Positions 18,500 to 27,242 of a stretch of 64,000 bases of DNA are shown here, one piece after another. Under the pieces are notes generated by a model. It was not told the DNA's origin and ran no database searches. It saw only the letters and a list, made by a program, of their open reading frames with translations. The translations under genes were made by a program, and so were the position numbers. This DNA is from Salmonirosea aquatica (GTDB lineage: Bacteria > Bacteroidota > Bacteroidia > Cytophagales > Spirosomataceae). The stretch is from positions 2,480,001 through 2,544,000 of the forward strand of contig NZ_WHLY01000002.1 of the NCBI RefSeq assembly GCF_009296315.1. Direction: 5' to 3'. Positions within the stretch are counted from its first letter, which is position 1. Each line of letters opens with the position of its first letter.

Positions 18500-18543
18500 T
18501 GTAGTTATTTGACTACAAATATACGCGTAGCTATTTGACTACG
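18500..18543 (-). promoter_or_regulatory. promoter -7 box flanked by two ArsR operator copies
   Basis: Two imperfect copies of GTAGTTATTTGACTAC lie at 18501-18516 and 18527-18542, 26 bp apart. Each is an inverted repeat around a TATTTG core (outer arms TGTAGT/ACTACA in the first copy). On the minus strand the box TATATTTG (18515-18522), a match to the Bacteroidota -7 consensus TAnnTTTG, lies at the inner edge of the copy next to the gene, about 18 bp before the arsR ATG. Confidence 0.7.
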
Positions 18544-18612
18544 CAATTTTGTAGAAACTTTTTTTAGAAAGTTTTTACTTGCTGTGGTGCCGACTGAGGA
18601 TGATGCGATGTC

Positions 18613-19044
18613 TTATCGCTCGATGAGGTCTTTCAATACTGCCAGGGTACCCTGCCAATAAAAATCCAGGTGCTTATAAATTGATTCCGTCGGGAAGTTT
18701 TCAATTTGCACTTTCAACAATGTCTTTTTCTCAAGGGGTACCACTGTAAACGTGATGACCGAATGATTCTCTTTTGTGTGGGGTAGGTGTGAAACTGAAC
18801 TTAGATGACTGTATTGAAGAATCCTTTCGGGCTCGAATCGTAGGACAATTCCATTGTTTTCAAAATGCACATGATGGTACCCTTTGATTTGGATAGAATT
18901 CCCGACTACCCAGTCGGTAGTTATTTCAATGTTCATTTCCGGGTCGCCCATCCATTTTTTCATAAGGCTTGTATCGGTTAGATACTTCCAAATCTTTGCA
19001 GGCGGTGCTTCTATCGAAACAGATCTTTCTATTTTCCCTGCCAT
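18613..19044 (-). CDS. SRPBCC domain protein (activator of Hsp90 ATPase-like)
   Basis: This 143-residue protein has the AHSA1 hallmarks SVSIEAPPAKIWKYLTDTSL, MKKWMGDPEMN and a C-terminal helix HLDFYWQGTLAVLKDL. It is separate from the SRPBCC protein of the arsR operon and lies upstream of it on the same strand, about 115 bp away. Soluble; ligand and role unknown. Confidence 0.83.
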   Translation of the reverse strand: MAGKIERSVSIEAPPAKIWKYLTDTSLMKKWMGDPEMNIEITTDWVVGNSIQIKGYHHVHFENNGIVLRFEPERILQYSHLSSVSHLPHTKENHSVITFTVVPLEKKTLLKVQIENFPTESIYKHLDFYWQGTLAVLKDLIER

Positions 19045-19151
19045 GTCTTCTCTGCCTAGGTACTACGCTGAACCCTGGATTGAATTCACTTTTCAAACTT
19101 GAACCACGGCCATGAGCCTTGCATATTCGCAAAAGCCAACCTACCTTCCCC

Positions 19152-19661
19152 TCACGTCAACCCCTCCACCACCGCCCAGTGCTGCGGAAACTCCGCCAGT
19201 ATTTTCTCTCGCTCCGCCAGTTCAAAATCCGCGAAATCAAAGCCCGGAGCCACGGTGCAGCCCACCAGCGAATAGGTAGCGCCCGCCACGGGCCTCGAAC
19301 CAAACCAGGTACCCGCCGGAACCACGGCCTGAAACACTTCGCCCGCGTCGGGATCAGGACCAAGCCGGATGATTTCCAGCGCGCCGCTTTCGGGATGGAT
19401 GACGAATACTTCCAGCGGATCGCCTGCGTAAAAGTGCCAGAGTTCATCGGCCTGAATGCGATGCAAAGCCGAAAAGTGATGCCCTTCCAGCAAAAAGTAA
19501 ATGGCCGTACTGAATGCGCGGCTCCCAGCGAAACGCTCCGGCAAGGCGGCATGCGGAATCTGCTCCGCTGCGCGGTAGGTTTCGGCAAAGTACCCCCCTT
19601 CGGGGTGTGGCTGCATCTGGTACTTCTCGACCCAGTACCTGGCATTTTTTTTATTATCCAT
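19152..19661 (-). CDS. cupin domain protein (DUF985 / cupin_5)
   Basis: This is a 169-residue protein with the DUF985 opening QMQPHPEGGYFAETYR, then TAIYFLL, HRIQADELWHFYAGDP and a C-terminal PGFDFADFELAEREKIL. It is a cupin beta-barrel; the His and Glu in HRIQADELWHF suggest a metal or small-molecule site. The specific reaction is unknown. It lies 17 bp downstream of the stop codon of the large BNR protein gene, so the two may be co-transcribed. Confidence 0.87.
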   Translation of the reverse strand: MDNKKNARYWVEKYQMQPHPEGGYFAETYRAAEQIPHAALPERFAGSRAFSTAIYFLLEGHHFSALHRIQADELWHFYAGDPLEVFVIHPESGALEIIRLGPDPDAGEVFQAVVPAGTWFGSRPVAGATYSLVGCTVAPGFDFADFELAEREKILAEFPQHWAVVEGLT

Positions 19662-19678
19662 TTTTTGAAAAGTCCGGA

Positions 19679-22600
19679 TTATTCAAGTACCCACGCTTTA
19701 TTTTTTTTCGTCAAGGCTTTTTCCACGCCGGGTACTTCGTTCTTTATCAACGTATCATACGCCTGCCGGGCTTGGGATACCTGCGCTTTAAGTAGGTCAA
19801 ATACTTCCCGCTGTTGACTAGTCGGTGGAAAATCAACGCCATTTGCCCCAATATCGCTGGCCAGTGCCCCGAGCCGACCGTACAGTTGGATAGGGTTTCG
19901 GAAAGCATCCTCCCGCGCCCCGGTAAGGTGAATGTCGTAGAGTTGCGCCGAGATTTGCGTGGCGGCAGCATTGAGCTTTTCCAGCGCAGGCTGTACCTTT
20001 TTATCCAAAATCTGGGGGAGTAGCCGATCCATCTTTGCCCGCTTTTTTTCCAGATCATTGATCATCTGTACTACCTGATTCTGGGCAGCGCGGAGTTCCA
20101 GGCTGAATGTTTCCTGCGCCTGAATATCGGCCAAAGTACCCGCCGTGTTGGGGTCTTTCAGAATTTCAATGGGTTGGGTCAACTCCTGGCCGCCAAGATT
20201 CATTTGCGCCGTGAAGGTACCCGGCGCGACGCGCGGACCCAGCAGGCCGGAATGGATGTCGATGTCCCAGACCAGCAGGGTGCGGGTACTATCTTTCCCA
20301 AAAGGTACCCACGTCTTGCCGGGAGGCAGAGTACGCAGTTTGGGCCGCTCGGGCGACTCGTACCGTAAGTCCCACCACACGCGGTTGATGCCCGGCTTGT
20401 TGGTCCCTTTCACGGTACGGATTTCCTTGCCATTTTGTAAGATCCTGATTTCGGGCGCTTTGATGAGCGTGTCTTTCAGGTAGTACTGAATCGGGACGCC
20501 GTAGCTGGGGCCGCGCCCGTCGCTGAGGGTACTTTCGGTATGGCGTGATTCCACTTCCTGAAAGCGGTACCCTTTGCGGATCAGGAGTAAGGTACTTTGG
20601 GCCAACCGGGTTTTGGCCATTTCCCGGACCGGCGTCAGGTCGTCCAGAATGTAAAAGCCGCGTCCGTAGGTGGCTACCACCAAATCGCCGAAATCCTTCT
20701 GTACTTCCAGCCAGTAAACCGGAGCGGGCGGCATGTCCAGCCGCAGCGACGACCAGGTAGCGCCGTCGTCGGGCGAGACGTACACGCTGTTGTCGGTGCC
20801 CGCGTAAAGCAGTCCGCGAACGGCGGGATCTTCCTTCACGACATGCACAAAGCTCAAAATGGATTTAGGAATACCGTCGCTGATTTTTGTCCAGGTTTTG
20901 CCAAAATCAGCGGTCTTCAAAATGTATGGATCGAAGTCGCCCATCTGGTGCAAATCCACGCTGATGTAAGCGGTACCCGCCGCGTAGCGCGACGGCTCGA
21001 TGTTGGCAATGGTACCCAATTTGGGTACGTTCAGGTTTTGGGTGACGTTCTCCCAGTTCTTGCCGCCGTCGCGGGTGAGTTGTACCTGTCCGTCGTTAGT
21101 TCCGGCCCAGATCAGGTCTTTCTGCAACGGTGATTCCTCAATGGCGAAGAGTAGATTGCCGTCGAAGGTCATGAGGTTATCCGTCGCGATGCCGCCTGAA
21201 TTCTGCTGGTGGGTTTTGTCGTTGGTCGTCAGGTCGGGGCTGATGATCTGCCAGCTTTGGCCGAAGTCGTCCGACTTGTGGATGTACTGACTGCCTACGT
21301 ACACGCGGTGCGGCGTGTGCGGCGAAAAACTCAGCGGAAAATTCCAGTGCCAGCGGTACTTCATGTTGGCGGGCGTCCAGCCGTAGCCCGACTCGGGCCA
21401 TACGCGCACGTCGCGGGCGTGGTTGGTTCGCAGGTCGTATACGTCGAGTCCGCCGTCGTAGCAGCCCGACCAGATGATGTTGTCATCAAAAGGATCGACC
21501 TTGGCAAAACCACTTTCGCAGCCACCCACGGCGGTCCAGCTACTGAGCGGAATACCGCGGCTCAGACTGTTGCTCGGGCCGCGGTACGAGTACCCATCCT
21601 GCCGGTTGCCGTAGACAAAGTAAGGTACCCGATTGTCGAGCGATACGTGGTACATCTGGGCGATGGGTAGCGTCACGCCCTGAAACGATTTCATGCGGTT
21701 GAGCGTGATGCTGGCGCAGCCGTCGTGGGCCATCATCTGGCGGTCGCCGTTTTGCGGGTCGATCCAGTAGTCGTGGTTGTCGCCGCCGCCCTTGTAGCCA
21801 AAATCGAAAGTTTTGCCGCCATCTTTGGACACGCCATGCTTCACGCTGATGGTGTGAATTTCGTTGGCGTCGTCGGGTGCCACGGTGATTCGGCCGTAGT
21901 AGGGCGCGCGCTCCATGATGCTGTGGTCGCGCGACATCAGTTTCCAGCTTTCGCCGCTGTCTTCCGAGCGATACAGCGCCGGACTATCCATTTCGAACAG
22001 CGCATATACAATATTGGGCTGACCCGGCGCGACAGCTACTGCCACTTTCCCCACGGGAGTATCGGGCCCACCCGGCAACCCTTTGGTGTGTAGCGGTTCC
22101 CAGGTTTCGCCGCCGTCTTTGGAGCGGTACACGCCGCCACCCGGCCCGCCGCTGTGCAGTCCCCAGGTATTGATATTGATATTCCACATGCCGGCAAAAA
22201 GGATATCAGGATTTTCTGGGTTGATCGCCAAATCGTTAGCGCCCGTCTGTTCGTTGACGAAAAGTACCTGCTGCCAGGTTTTGCCGCCGTCTTTGGTACG
22301 ATAGACGCCCCGCTCTTTTTGCGGGCCGTAGGCATGGCCCAGAGCGCAGGCGAAAACGGTATTGGTATCTTTGGTACTAACAATTACGCGCCCGATCCGA
22401 CCCGATTGTGCCAGCCCCATGTTCTTCCACGTCTTACCCGCGTCCGACGATTTGTAAATCCCGTCGCCCAGCGAGTGCGCGGGACGAATCACGAAGGTTT
22501 CTCCCGTACCAGCCCAAACTTGTTTGGGGTACTTCGGCGCTAGTGCCAGCGCCCCGATGGACGACACCTCCTGATTATCAAAAATAGGTTTCCAGGTCAC

Positions 22601-22816
22601 ACCCTGATCTTCGGTTTTGAAAATCCCGCCCGAGGCAGCCCCGATGTACACCACATTGTTATTTCCGGGCTCGCCCGCAATGGCGATGGCCCGGTTACCA
22701 TCCGGACCAATGAAACGGTAGCTAAGTTGTTTGAAATTGTCGGGATCGAGTTTTTGGGTGAAGGCCAAGGGCATACCTGCCCCGATTCCCAAAAGGATTA
22801 GTAGAATTAATCGCAT
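19679..22816 (-). CDS. large secreted BNR/sortilin-type beta-propeller protein
   Basis: I start it at the ATG at 22816 because residues after it form a clear Sec signal (about 20 residues ending FTQ); the upstream frame lacks one. The 1045-residue product has many Asp-box/BNR repeats of the VPS10/sortilin type (S-x-D-x-G-x-T-W): EDQGVTWKP, SSDAGKTWKN, TKDGGKTWQQ, SKDGGETWEP, SEDSGESWK, TRDGGKNWEN and others, giving one or two propellers over residues 30-700. The C-terminal third is a mixed region with a coiled-coil near the end. This type is often annotated as a glycosyl hydrolase, but BNR repeats alone do not prove catalysis. No adjacent transporter suggests its substrate. Confidence 0.88.
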   Translation of the reverse strand: MRLILLILLGIGAGMPLAFTQKLDPDNFKQLSYRFIGPDGNRAIAIAGEPGNNNVVYIGAASGGIFKTEDQGVTWKPIFDNQEVSSIGALALAPKYPKQVWAGTGETFVIRPAHSLGDGIYKSSDAGKTWKNMGLAQSGRIGRVIVSTKDTNTVFACALGHAYGPQKERGVYRTKDGGKTWQQVLFVNEQTGANDLAINPENPDILFAGMWNININTWGLHSGGPGGGVYRSKDGGETWEPLHTKGLPGGPDTPVGKVAVAVAPGQPNIVYALFEMDSPALYRSEDSGESWKLMSRDHSIMERAPYYGRITVAPDDANEIHTISVKHGVSKDGGKTFDFGYKGGGDNHDYWIDPQNGDRQMMAHDGCASITLNRMKSFQGVTLPIAQMYHVSLDNRVPYFVYGNRQDGYSYRGPSNSLSRGIPLSSWTAVGGCESGFAKVDPFDDNIIWSGCYDGGLDVYDLRTNHARDVRVWPESGYGWTPANMKYRWHWNFPLSFSPHTPHRVYVGSQYIHKSDDFGQSWQIISPDLTTNDKTHQQNSGGIATDNLMTFDGNLLFAIEESPLQKDLIWAGTNDGQVQLTRDGGKNWENVTQNLNVPKLGTIANIEPSRYAAGTAYISVDLHQMGDFDPYILKTADFGKTWTKISDGIPKSILSFVHVVKEDPAVRGLLYAGTDNSVYVSPDDGATWSSLRLDMPPAPVYWLEVQKDFGDLVVATYGRGFYILDDLTPVREMAKTRLAQSTLLLIRKGYRFQEVESRHTESTLSDGRGPSYGVPIQYYLKDTLIKAPEIRILQNGKEIRTVKGTNKPGINRVWWDLRYESPERPKLRTLPPGKTWVPFGKDSTRTLLVWDIDIHSGLLGPRVAPGTFTAQMNLGGQELTQPIEILKDPNTAGTLADIQAQETFSLELRAAQNQVVQMINDLEKKRAKMDRLLPQILDKKVQPALEKLNAAATQISAQLYDIHLTGAREDAFRNPIQLYGRLGALASDIGANGVDFPPTSQQREVFDLLKAQVSQARQAYDTLIKNEVPGVEKALTKKNKAWVLE

Positions 22817-22938
22817 GGAGTGATGTAGTTTAGGGTAAGGCGAAAATAGGGAAGTAGAAGCGGAAAGCCTAACGCGGTACAAAAGAGAATCCGTTGACAA
22901 TTCATTCCTGGCCTTTTTTAGTTTTATCCTACAAAAAA

Positions 22939-22966
22939 CAGCCGTTATCGGAATCGATAACGGCTG
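22939..22966 (-). terminator. intrinsic terminator of the aminotransferase gene
   Basis: A perfect 12-bp stem, CAGCCGTTATCG / CGATAACGGCTG, with loop GAAT. On the minus strand it is followed by a run of T (the A run at 22932-22938 on plus), 32 bp after the aminotransferase stop codon. Confidence 0.88.
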
Positions 22967-22997
22967 CCATACATAGGGAAATGATTGGACGCTGAAC

Positions 22998-24212
22998 CTA
23001 GCTCACTTCCTGAAGAGCTCCGACAAAGACTTTCATTTCGTCCAGGGTACCCAGGCTCACCCGGCACCAGGGTTTGTCCTGAATATCGTACGCTTTTACC
23101 GCAATGCCCTTGGCTGTCATTTTGGCCAGCAAATCTTTGCCCGGCATATTGATCGGGAAAATCACAAAATTGGTGTAGGACGGAATGTACTTATATCCCA
23201 TCCTGTCCAGGTTGGCATACAAATATTGCTTGGCCTCGTGGTTGAGCTTGCGGGTGTTATCCTGAAAAGCCAGGTCGTCCATGCTGGCGTTGGCCGCGAA
23301 AATGGAGGTATACGACACGCCCATACCACCGCGGGTAATCTTCTGGATTTTTTTCAGGAACTCGGGCTGTGCGGCCATGTAGCCTACCCGAATTCCCGCC
23401 ATCCCCATAATCTTGGAGAAGGTACGGGCAATGATCACATTTTTATTCTGCGCCAGCAGGGTATTCATGCTCTGGGTATCGCCTCCCACAGCCAGTTCGA
23501 TATAGGCCTCATCCACAAAAATGGGTACCTTCTCCGATACGCGCGAGCAGAAGTCCAGCAGTTCTTTGCCCGAGGTAAGGCTACCCGTCGGGTTGTTGGG
23601 ATTACAGATGTACACCAGCTTGGTGTCTTTGTCGATAGCCGCCTCCATCGCCTTCAGGTCGTGCGACCAATCATCTTTGCAGGGTACGGCTTTCCAGGTA
23701 GCACCAACAGACTTGGCCACGTTGATCAGCGACATATAGCAGGGGTCGGCCGACACGATGTTGCCGCCGTCCATAAATAATACCAGCGCCGTTTTTTCCA
23801 ACAAATCCGACGAGCCGGGCCCCATCATGATGTGCTCGGGTGTCACGCCTTCTTTCTTGGCGATTTTGTCAATCAGATCGGCCATTTCCTGCCAGGCGTA
23901 GCGATTACCCCGTTTAGCCGACTCCGCGATAGCCTCCTGCGCCGACATGGGCGGGCCATAGGGGTTTTCGTTGGAGCTGAGTTTGGTCGTGATCTTGGGC
24001 CGGGGTGCCGCTGCATCCAGGTAATGCTCCCGTACCATGGGGCTGCGGAAAATCCGCAATTCAGGGTCCAGTGAAAGGGGCGCATCGGCAAATGCCCCAT
24101 CGTTAATCCGACGGCTGGCCGCTTCGCTGAGCTGAGGCAGGGCAGCCAGGCTACCCAAAGTAAGCAGTCCCTTTTTGAGGGCATCACGACGATTGGCAGA
24201 GAAATTCTTCAT
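22998..24212 (-). CDS. PLP-dependent aminotransferase, HisC-like, with Tat signal
   Basis: This is a 404-residue fold-type I aminotransferase of the histidinol-phosphate aminotransferase group: KLSSNENPYGPPMSA, MMGPGSSDLLEK, YICNPNNPTGS and FVDEAYIEL are present, and the PLP lysine is in ARTFSKIMGMAGIRVGY. The first 35 residues carry NRRDALKKG followed by a hydrophobic stretch, a twin-arginine signal, so the enzyme is probably exported folded with its cofactor. This subgroup is common in Bacteroidota; the physiological substrate in the periplasm is unknown. No his genes are nearby, so it is unlikely to be the biosynthetic HisC. Confidence 0.9.
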   Translation of the reverse strand: MKNFSANRRDALKKGLLTLGSLAALPQLSEAASRRINDGAFADAPLSLDPELRIFRSPMVREHYLDAAAPRPKITTKLSSNENPYGPPMSAQEAIAESAKRGNRYAWQEMADLIDKIAKKEGVTPEHIMMGPGSSDLLEKTALVLFMDGGNIVSADPCYMSLINVAKSVGATWKAVPCKDDWSHDLKAMEAAIDKDTKLVYICNPNNPTGSLTSGKELLDFCSRVSEKVPIFVDEAYIELAVGGDTQSMNTLLAQNKNVIIARTFSKIMGMAGIRVGYMAAQPEFLKKIQKITRGGMGVSYTSIFAANASMDDLAFQDNTRKLNHEAKQYLYANLDRMGYKYIPSYTNFVIFPINMPGKDLLAKMTAKGIAVKAYDIQDKPWCRVSLGTLDEMKVFVGALQEVS

Positions 24213-24664
24213 TCGAATTGGGAGTTAGGTTAGAATAGGTTTTGATTATATGGGCTGAAAGGCTGCTTCCATGAGCACCGTTGCAATGCCGGAGATGAAG
24301 GGTGTGCTTCTGTTTCTGAGCATAATAAAAATTAACTACATGATACAGAATTATATTTTTCACTACTACACACCAACCATGGTATATTTTGTAAATGAAG
24401 TCATTGCAAATCAATCATATCATATACCGATATAACTAACAAATTTTATTAAAAAGATCCAGTTGATTGTTGACTCGTTACAATATTTGTTGCAGGATGA
24501 CTGCCTATCAGCCAGTTGGGGTACCTGGAACGATCCGTATGTCGACTACATAGCCTACTAGCCAGCGGTATAGCTATTTTTCAGGATGGCGAGGTAATGC
24601 AGCATTCTTTTTTGTACCTCACCGGGTATGACGACAGAAGAGAAACGCCCTAAAGCTTTGGAAG
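24213..24664. other. 452-bp intergenic region, no gene seen
   Basis: AT-rich near 24300-24470. I see no convincing coding frame, tRNA or terminator. It must hold the promoter of the aminotransferase gene, but no exact TAnnTTTG box was found. Confidence 0.6.
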
Positions 24665-26440
24665 TTATACGGGCAGATAGACGCTAAACGTCGAGCCTTC
24701 GCCGGGCGTACTGGTGGCGGTAATGGCCCCGCCATGATTCTCGACCACCTGATGACAGATGGCCAGTCCCACGCCCGTTCCTGGAAATTCGTCTTTACCG
24801 TGCAGGCGCTGGAACACCTGAAAGATGCGGTCCAGGTACTTGATATCAAAACCTACCCCCTGATCGCTGACACTGATCTGGCAAAAGCGGGTGGCAGTAC
24901 TGGCTGGTCGTATATCCGTGGATAGCTCGGTGCGGTTATGCAGCGAACAGGTCAATTCGATCTGCGGCTTTTTTTCGGGAGGAGTAAATTTCAGGGCGTT
25001 GGAAAGCAAATTCTGAAAAAGTTGCCCGAGTTGGAACTGGTCGCCGTTGACTACTGAAAGCCCGGCGATCTCAATCCGGGCCTGTCGGTTTTTGATCTCC
25101 CAGTCCAAGGTGTTTAATACATCACCCAGTACCTTATTAAGCGAGATTGGCCCGAACACTTGCTGGCGGGTGGTAATCTGGGAATAGGTCAGCAAGTCCT
25201 TGATCAAAGCCGACATGCGTTTGCCGGCGGTACTCATGCGGCTCAGGTAATCGAGGCCTTCTTCCCCAACTGCCTGCCCGTACTTAACCTGCAGCAACGA
25301 GCTGAAGGATTGGATCTTGCGCAAGGGCTCCTGCAGATCATGGGAAGCCACGTAAGCGAACTGTTGCAGGTTTTCGTTCGATCGCTGCAGATCCTGGTTA
25401 GCGGTCAGTAGTTCCTGGGTCCGCTCCTGTACCCTGATTTCCAGGGCTTGCGAAAGCGCCCGGTAACGGGCTTCGCTTTCTTCGACTCGCCGGCGGGTAA
25501 TGACCTGCTGCGTGACATCGACGGCCATATCCATGATGGCGTACACCTCACCCGCGGCGTTGCGCAGCGGTTTGTAGGTAAAGTCAAAATAGTAGGTACC
25601 CAATGTACCGTCCACCTTCAGGTCGGCGCGGGCAGATTTGGCTTCATAAGGTACCCCCGTCGTATACACCTGATCCAGAATGTCCAGGAAAGGCTGCCCT
25701 ATTAACTCGGGAACCGCTTCGGCCAGGGGCTTACCCAATACATCATTTCCTTTGCCCCAAAAAGCGAGCATGGGCTGATTGGCTACCTCAATGATCATAG
25801 TACGTCCCACAAACAAACAGGTAGCCACGGGCGCTTCTTCAATCAGACTTTTGAAGCGTGCTTCGCTGCGGGTCAGAGCTACCTGTATTTTGCCTTGTTC
25901 ATGGGCTTCGGTCTGCATACGCCCTTGATTTTCTGACAATATCCGATTGGCTTTTCGCAACGCCAGAAGATTGACTACCTGCCGGGCCAGGGTTTTTAGG
26001 GCCGAAAGCTGATCGGCGTCCAACTGCCTGACCCGATCATCGATCACACACAAAGATCCCAAGGCAAAACCATCGGAGTCGACCAGGGGCATACCCGCAT
26101 AAAAAACGATATGCGGATCGCCCGTAACTAAGGGGTTTTCAACGAAGCGTTCGTCCAGCCGGGCATCCTCGACGATCAACGGACTCGAAGGATCAATGAT
26201 GTTATGGGCGCAGAAAGCAACCTCACGGGGTGTTTCCCGTACCTGAAGTCCATGGTTGGATTTGAACCACTGCCGCTGAGCATCCACCAGACTAATGAGC
26301 GCAATGGGAGTCTGACAGATTTGGGCGGCCAGTTGGGTAATGGCGTCATAGTCTGACTCGGGCAGGGAATCCAGGATATTGTAGTTCCTAAGCGCGTCAA
26401 GGCGCTTATCATCCTCCGGAGGTGAGGGAAAAATAGCCAT
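24665..26440 (-). CDS. hybrid-sensor-type histidine kinase with GAF and PAS domains
   Basis: This is a 591-residue cytoplasmic kinase without membrane segments. Residues 10-165 form a GAF domain of the type that opens LDALRNYNILDSLPE; residues 190-315 form a PAS domain; a coiled-coil (320-360) leads to the dimerisation/phosphoacceptor helix with His367 in FAYVASHDLQEPLRKI; the ATP-binding domain has NLLSNALKF, DQGVGFDIKY and GTGVGLAI. The layout resembles phytochrome-like and light/redox sensors, but no bilin or flavin Cys can be assigned. No response regulator gene is adjacent, so it is an orphan. Confidence 0.92.
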   Translation of the reverse strand: MAIFPSPPEDDKRLDALRNYNILDSLPESDYDAITQLAAQICQTPIALISLVDAQRQWFKSNHGLQVRETPREVAFCAHNIIDPSSPLIVEDARLDERFVENPLVTGDPHIVFYAGMPLVDSDGFALGSLCVIDDRVRQLDADQLSALKTLARQVVNLLALRKANRILSENQGRMQTEAHEQGKIQVALTRSEARFKSLIEEAPVATCLFVGRTMIIEVANQPMLAFWGKGNDVLGKPLAEAVPELIGQPFLDILDQVYTTGVPYEAKSARADLKVDGTLGTYYFDFTYKPLRNAAGEVYAIMDMAVDVTQQVITRRRVEESEARYRALSQALEIRVQERTQELLTANQDLQRSNENLQQFAYVASHDLQEPLRKIQSFSSLLQVKYGQAVGEEGLDYLSRMSTAGKRMSALIKDLLTYSQITTRQQVFGPISLNKVLGDVLNTLDWEIKNRQARIEIAGLSVVNGDQFQLGQLFQNLLSNALKFTPPEKKPQIELTCSLHNRTELSTDIRPASTATRFCQISVSDQGVGFDIKYLDRIFQVFQRLHGKDEFPGTGVGLAICHQVVENHGGAITATSTPGEGSTFSVYLPV

Positions 26441-26808
26441 TTCTTCTCAATAGGTAGGTGGGGTTACGTTTCTATCGTTCGTCAGGTAGCTACGGCACAG
26501 TTCCTTAAACAACGCTCCTGTTCAATTGATTGTTTGTCAACTCAGGATCAGACGCAAGGTACGGTGCATCTATGAAGGAAACGGTTTTTAGCACAACTTT
26601 TTGGTTTGTCCTCTTCCTGTTACCTTATCCCTAAGCCAGCTACTACTGAATGATTAGCCGAAGGCTTTGATGCCTTCGGCATGGGTGAACGGCAAATTTC
26701 AGCAAGCTCGGAACGTACTTTATGACGAGGGTACCTTAACTTGTCAGTCGGACCTTTTACGGTATCAAAAATGCTATATTTGTTTAAGACTACCTGAGTA
26801 CAGGAATA
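26441..26808. other. 368-bp intergenic region with hairpin and a -7 box
   Basis: Contains a perfect 9-bp hairpin (GCCGAAGGC 26657-26665, loop TTTGAT, GCCTTCGGC 26672-26680) without a T tract. A TATATTTG box at 26775-26782 fits the Bacteroidota -7 consensus 27 bp before the ATG of the HigA remnant. No toxin gene is visible upstream of the antitoxin. Confidence 0.6.
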
Positions 26809-27221
26809 ATGGCTAACCCAAACATTACGGCAAACACGATAAGATCGATTCAAACAAAAATTAGCATGGAACTTACACCCATACGAAATGAGGAAGACTA
26901 CCAGGAAGCCTTAAACAAACTAGAAACGGTATTTGACGCCAAAAAGGGAACGCCCGAAGGCGACTATCTGGAAATCCTCTCCATCCTAATTGACCAATAC
27001 GAAAACGATCATTTTCCCATCAGGCTACCTGATCCGGGGGAGGCCATCTAGTTTAGGGTGGAGCAAAGGGGATGAAACCCAAAGACCTTGCCGAGGTGCT
27101 GGGTTTCAAAAGCCGCGTCAGTGAGATTTTGAATCGAAAACGGAAACTCAGTCTGGAGATGATCCGAAAACTGAACACCTCGCTCCATATTCCCACCGAA
27201 GTATTTGTGCAGGAATACTGA
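26809..27221 (+). pseudogene. HigA-type antitoxin, broken by a nonsense codon and a frameshift
   Basis: The first part (from ATG 26809, or more likely ATG 26866 at MELTPIRNEEDYQ) encodes the N-terminal half of an HTH-type HigA antitoxin ending PDPGEAI, then TAG at 27049-27051. Translation past the stop gives FRVEQRG, the normal continuation where relatives have K-F-R-x-E-Q. One extra G in the GGGG run at 27068-27071 then restores MKPKDLAEVLGFKSRVSEIL to a normal C-terminal EVFVQEY and a stop at 27219-27221. So one substitution plus one deletion separate it from an intact gene. The C-terminal 49 residues have their own ATG (27072) and could be made alone. No HigB toxin is adjacent. Confidence 0.85.
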
Positions 27222-27242
27222 ACTGGTTTGGCCATTTGCACA

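Noticed and set aside
24184-24414. Small minus-strand frame of 76 codons before the aminotransferase gene
   Set aside because: AT-rich, no motif, overlaps the aminotransferase 5' end and promoter region.
26441-27221. Complete HigBA toxin-antitoxin module
   Set aside because: No toxin frame is found on either side and the antitoxin is broken twice.
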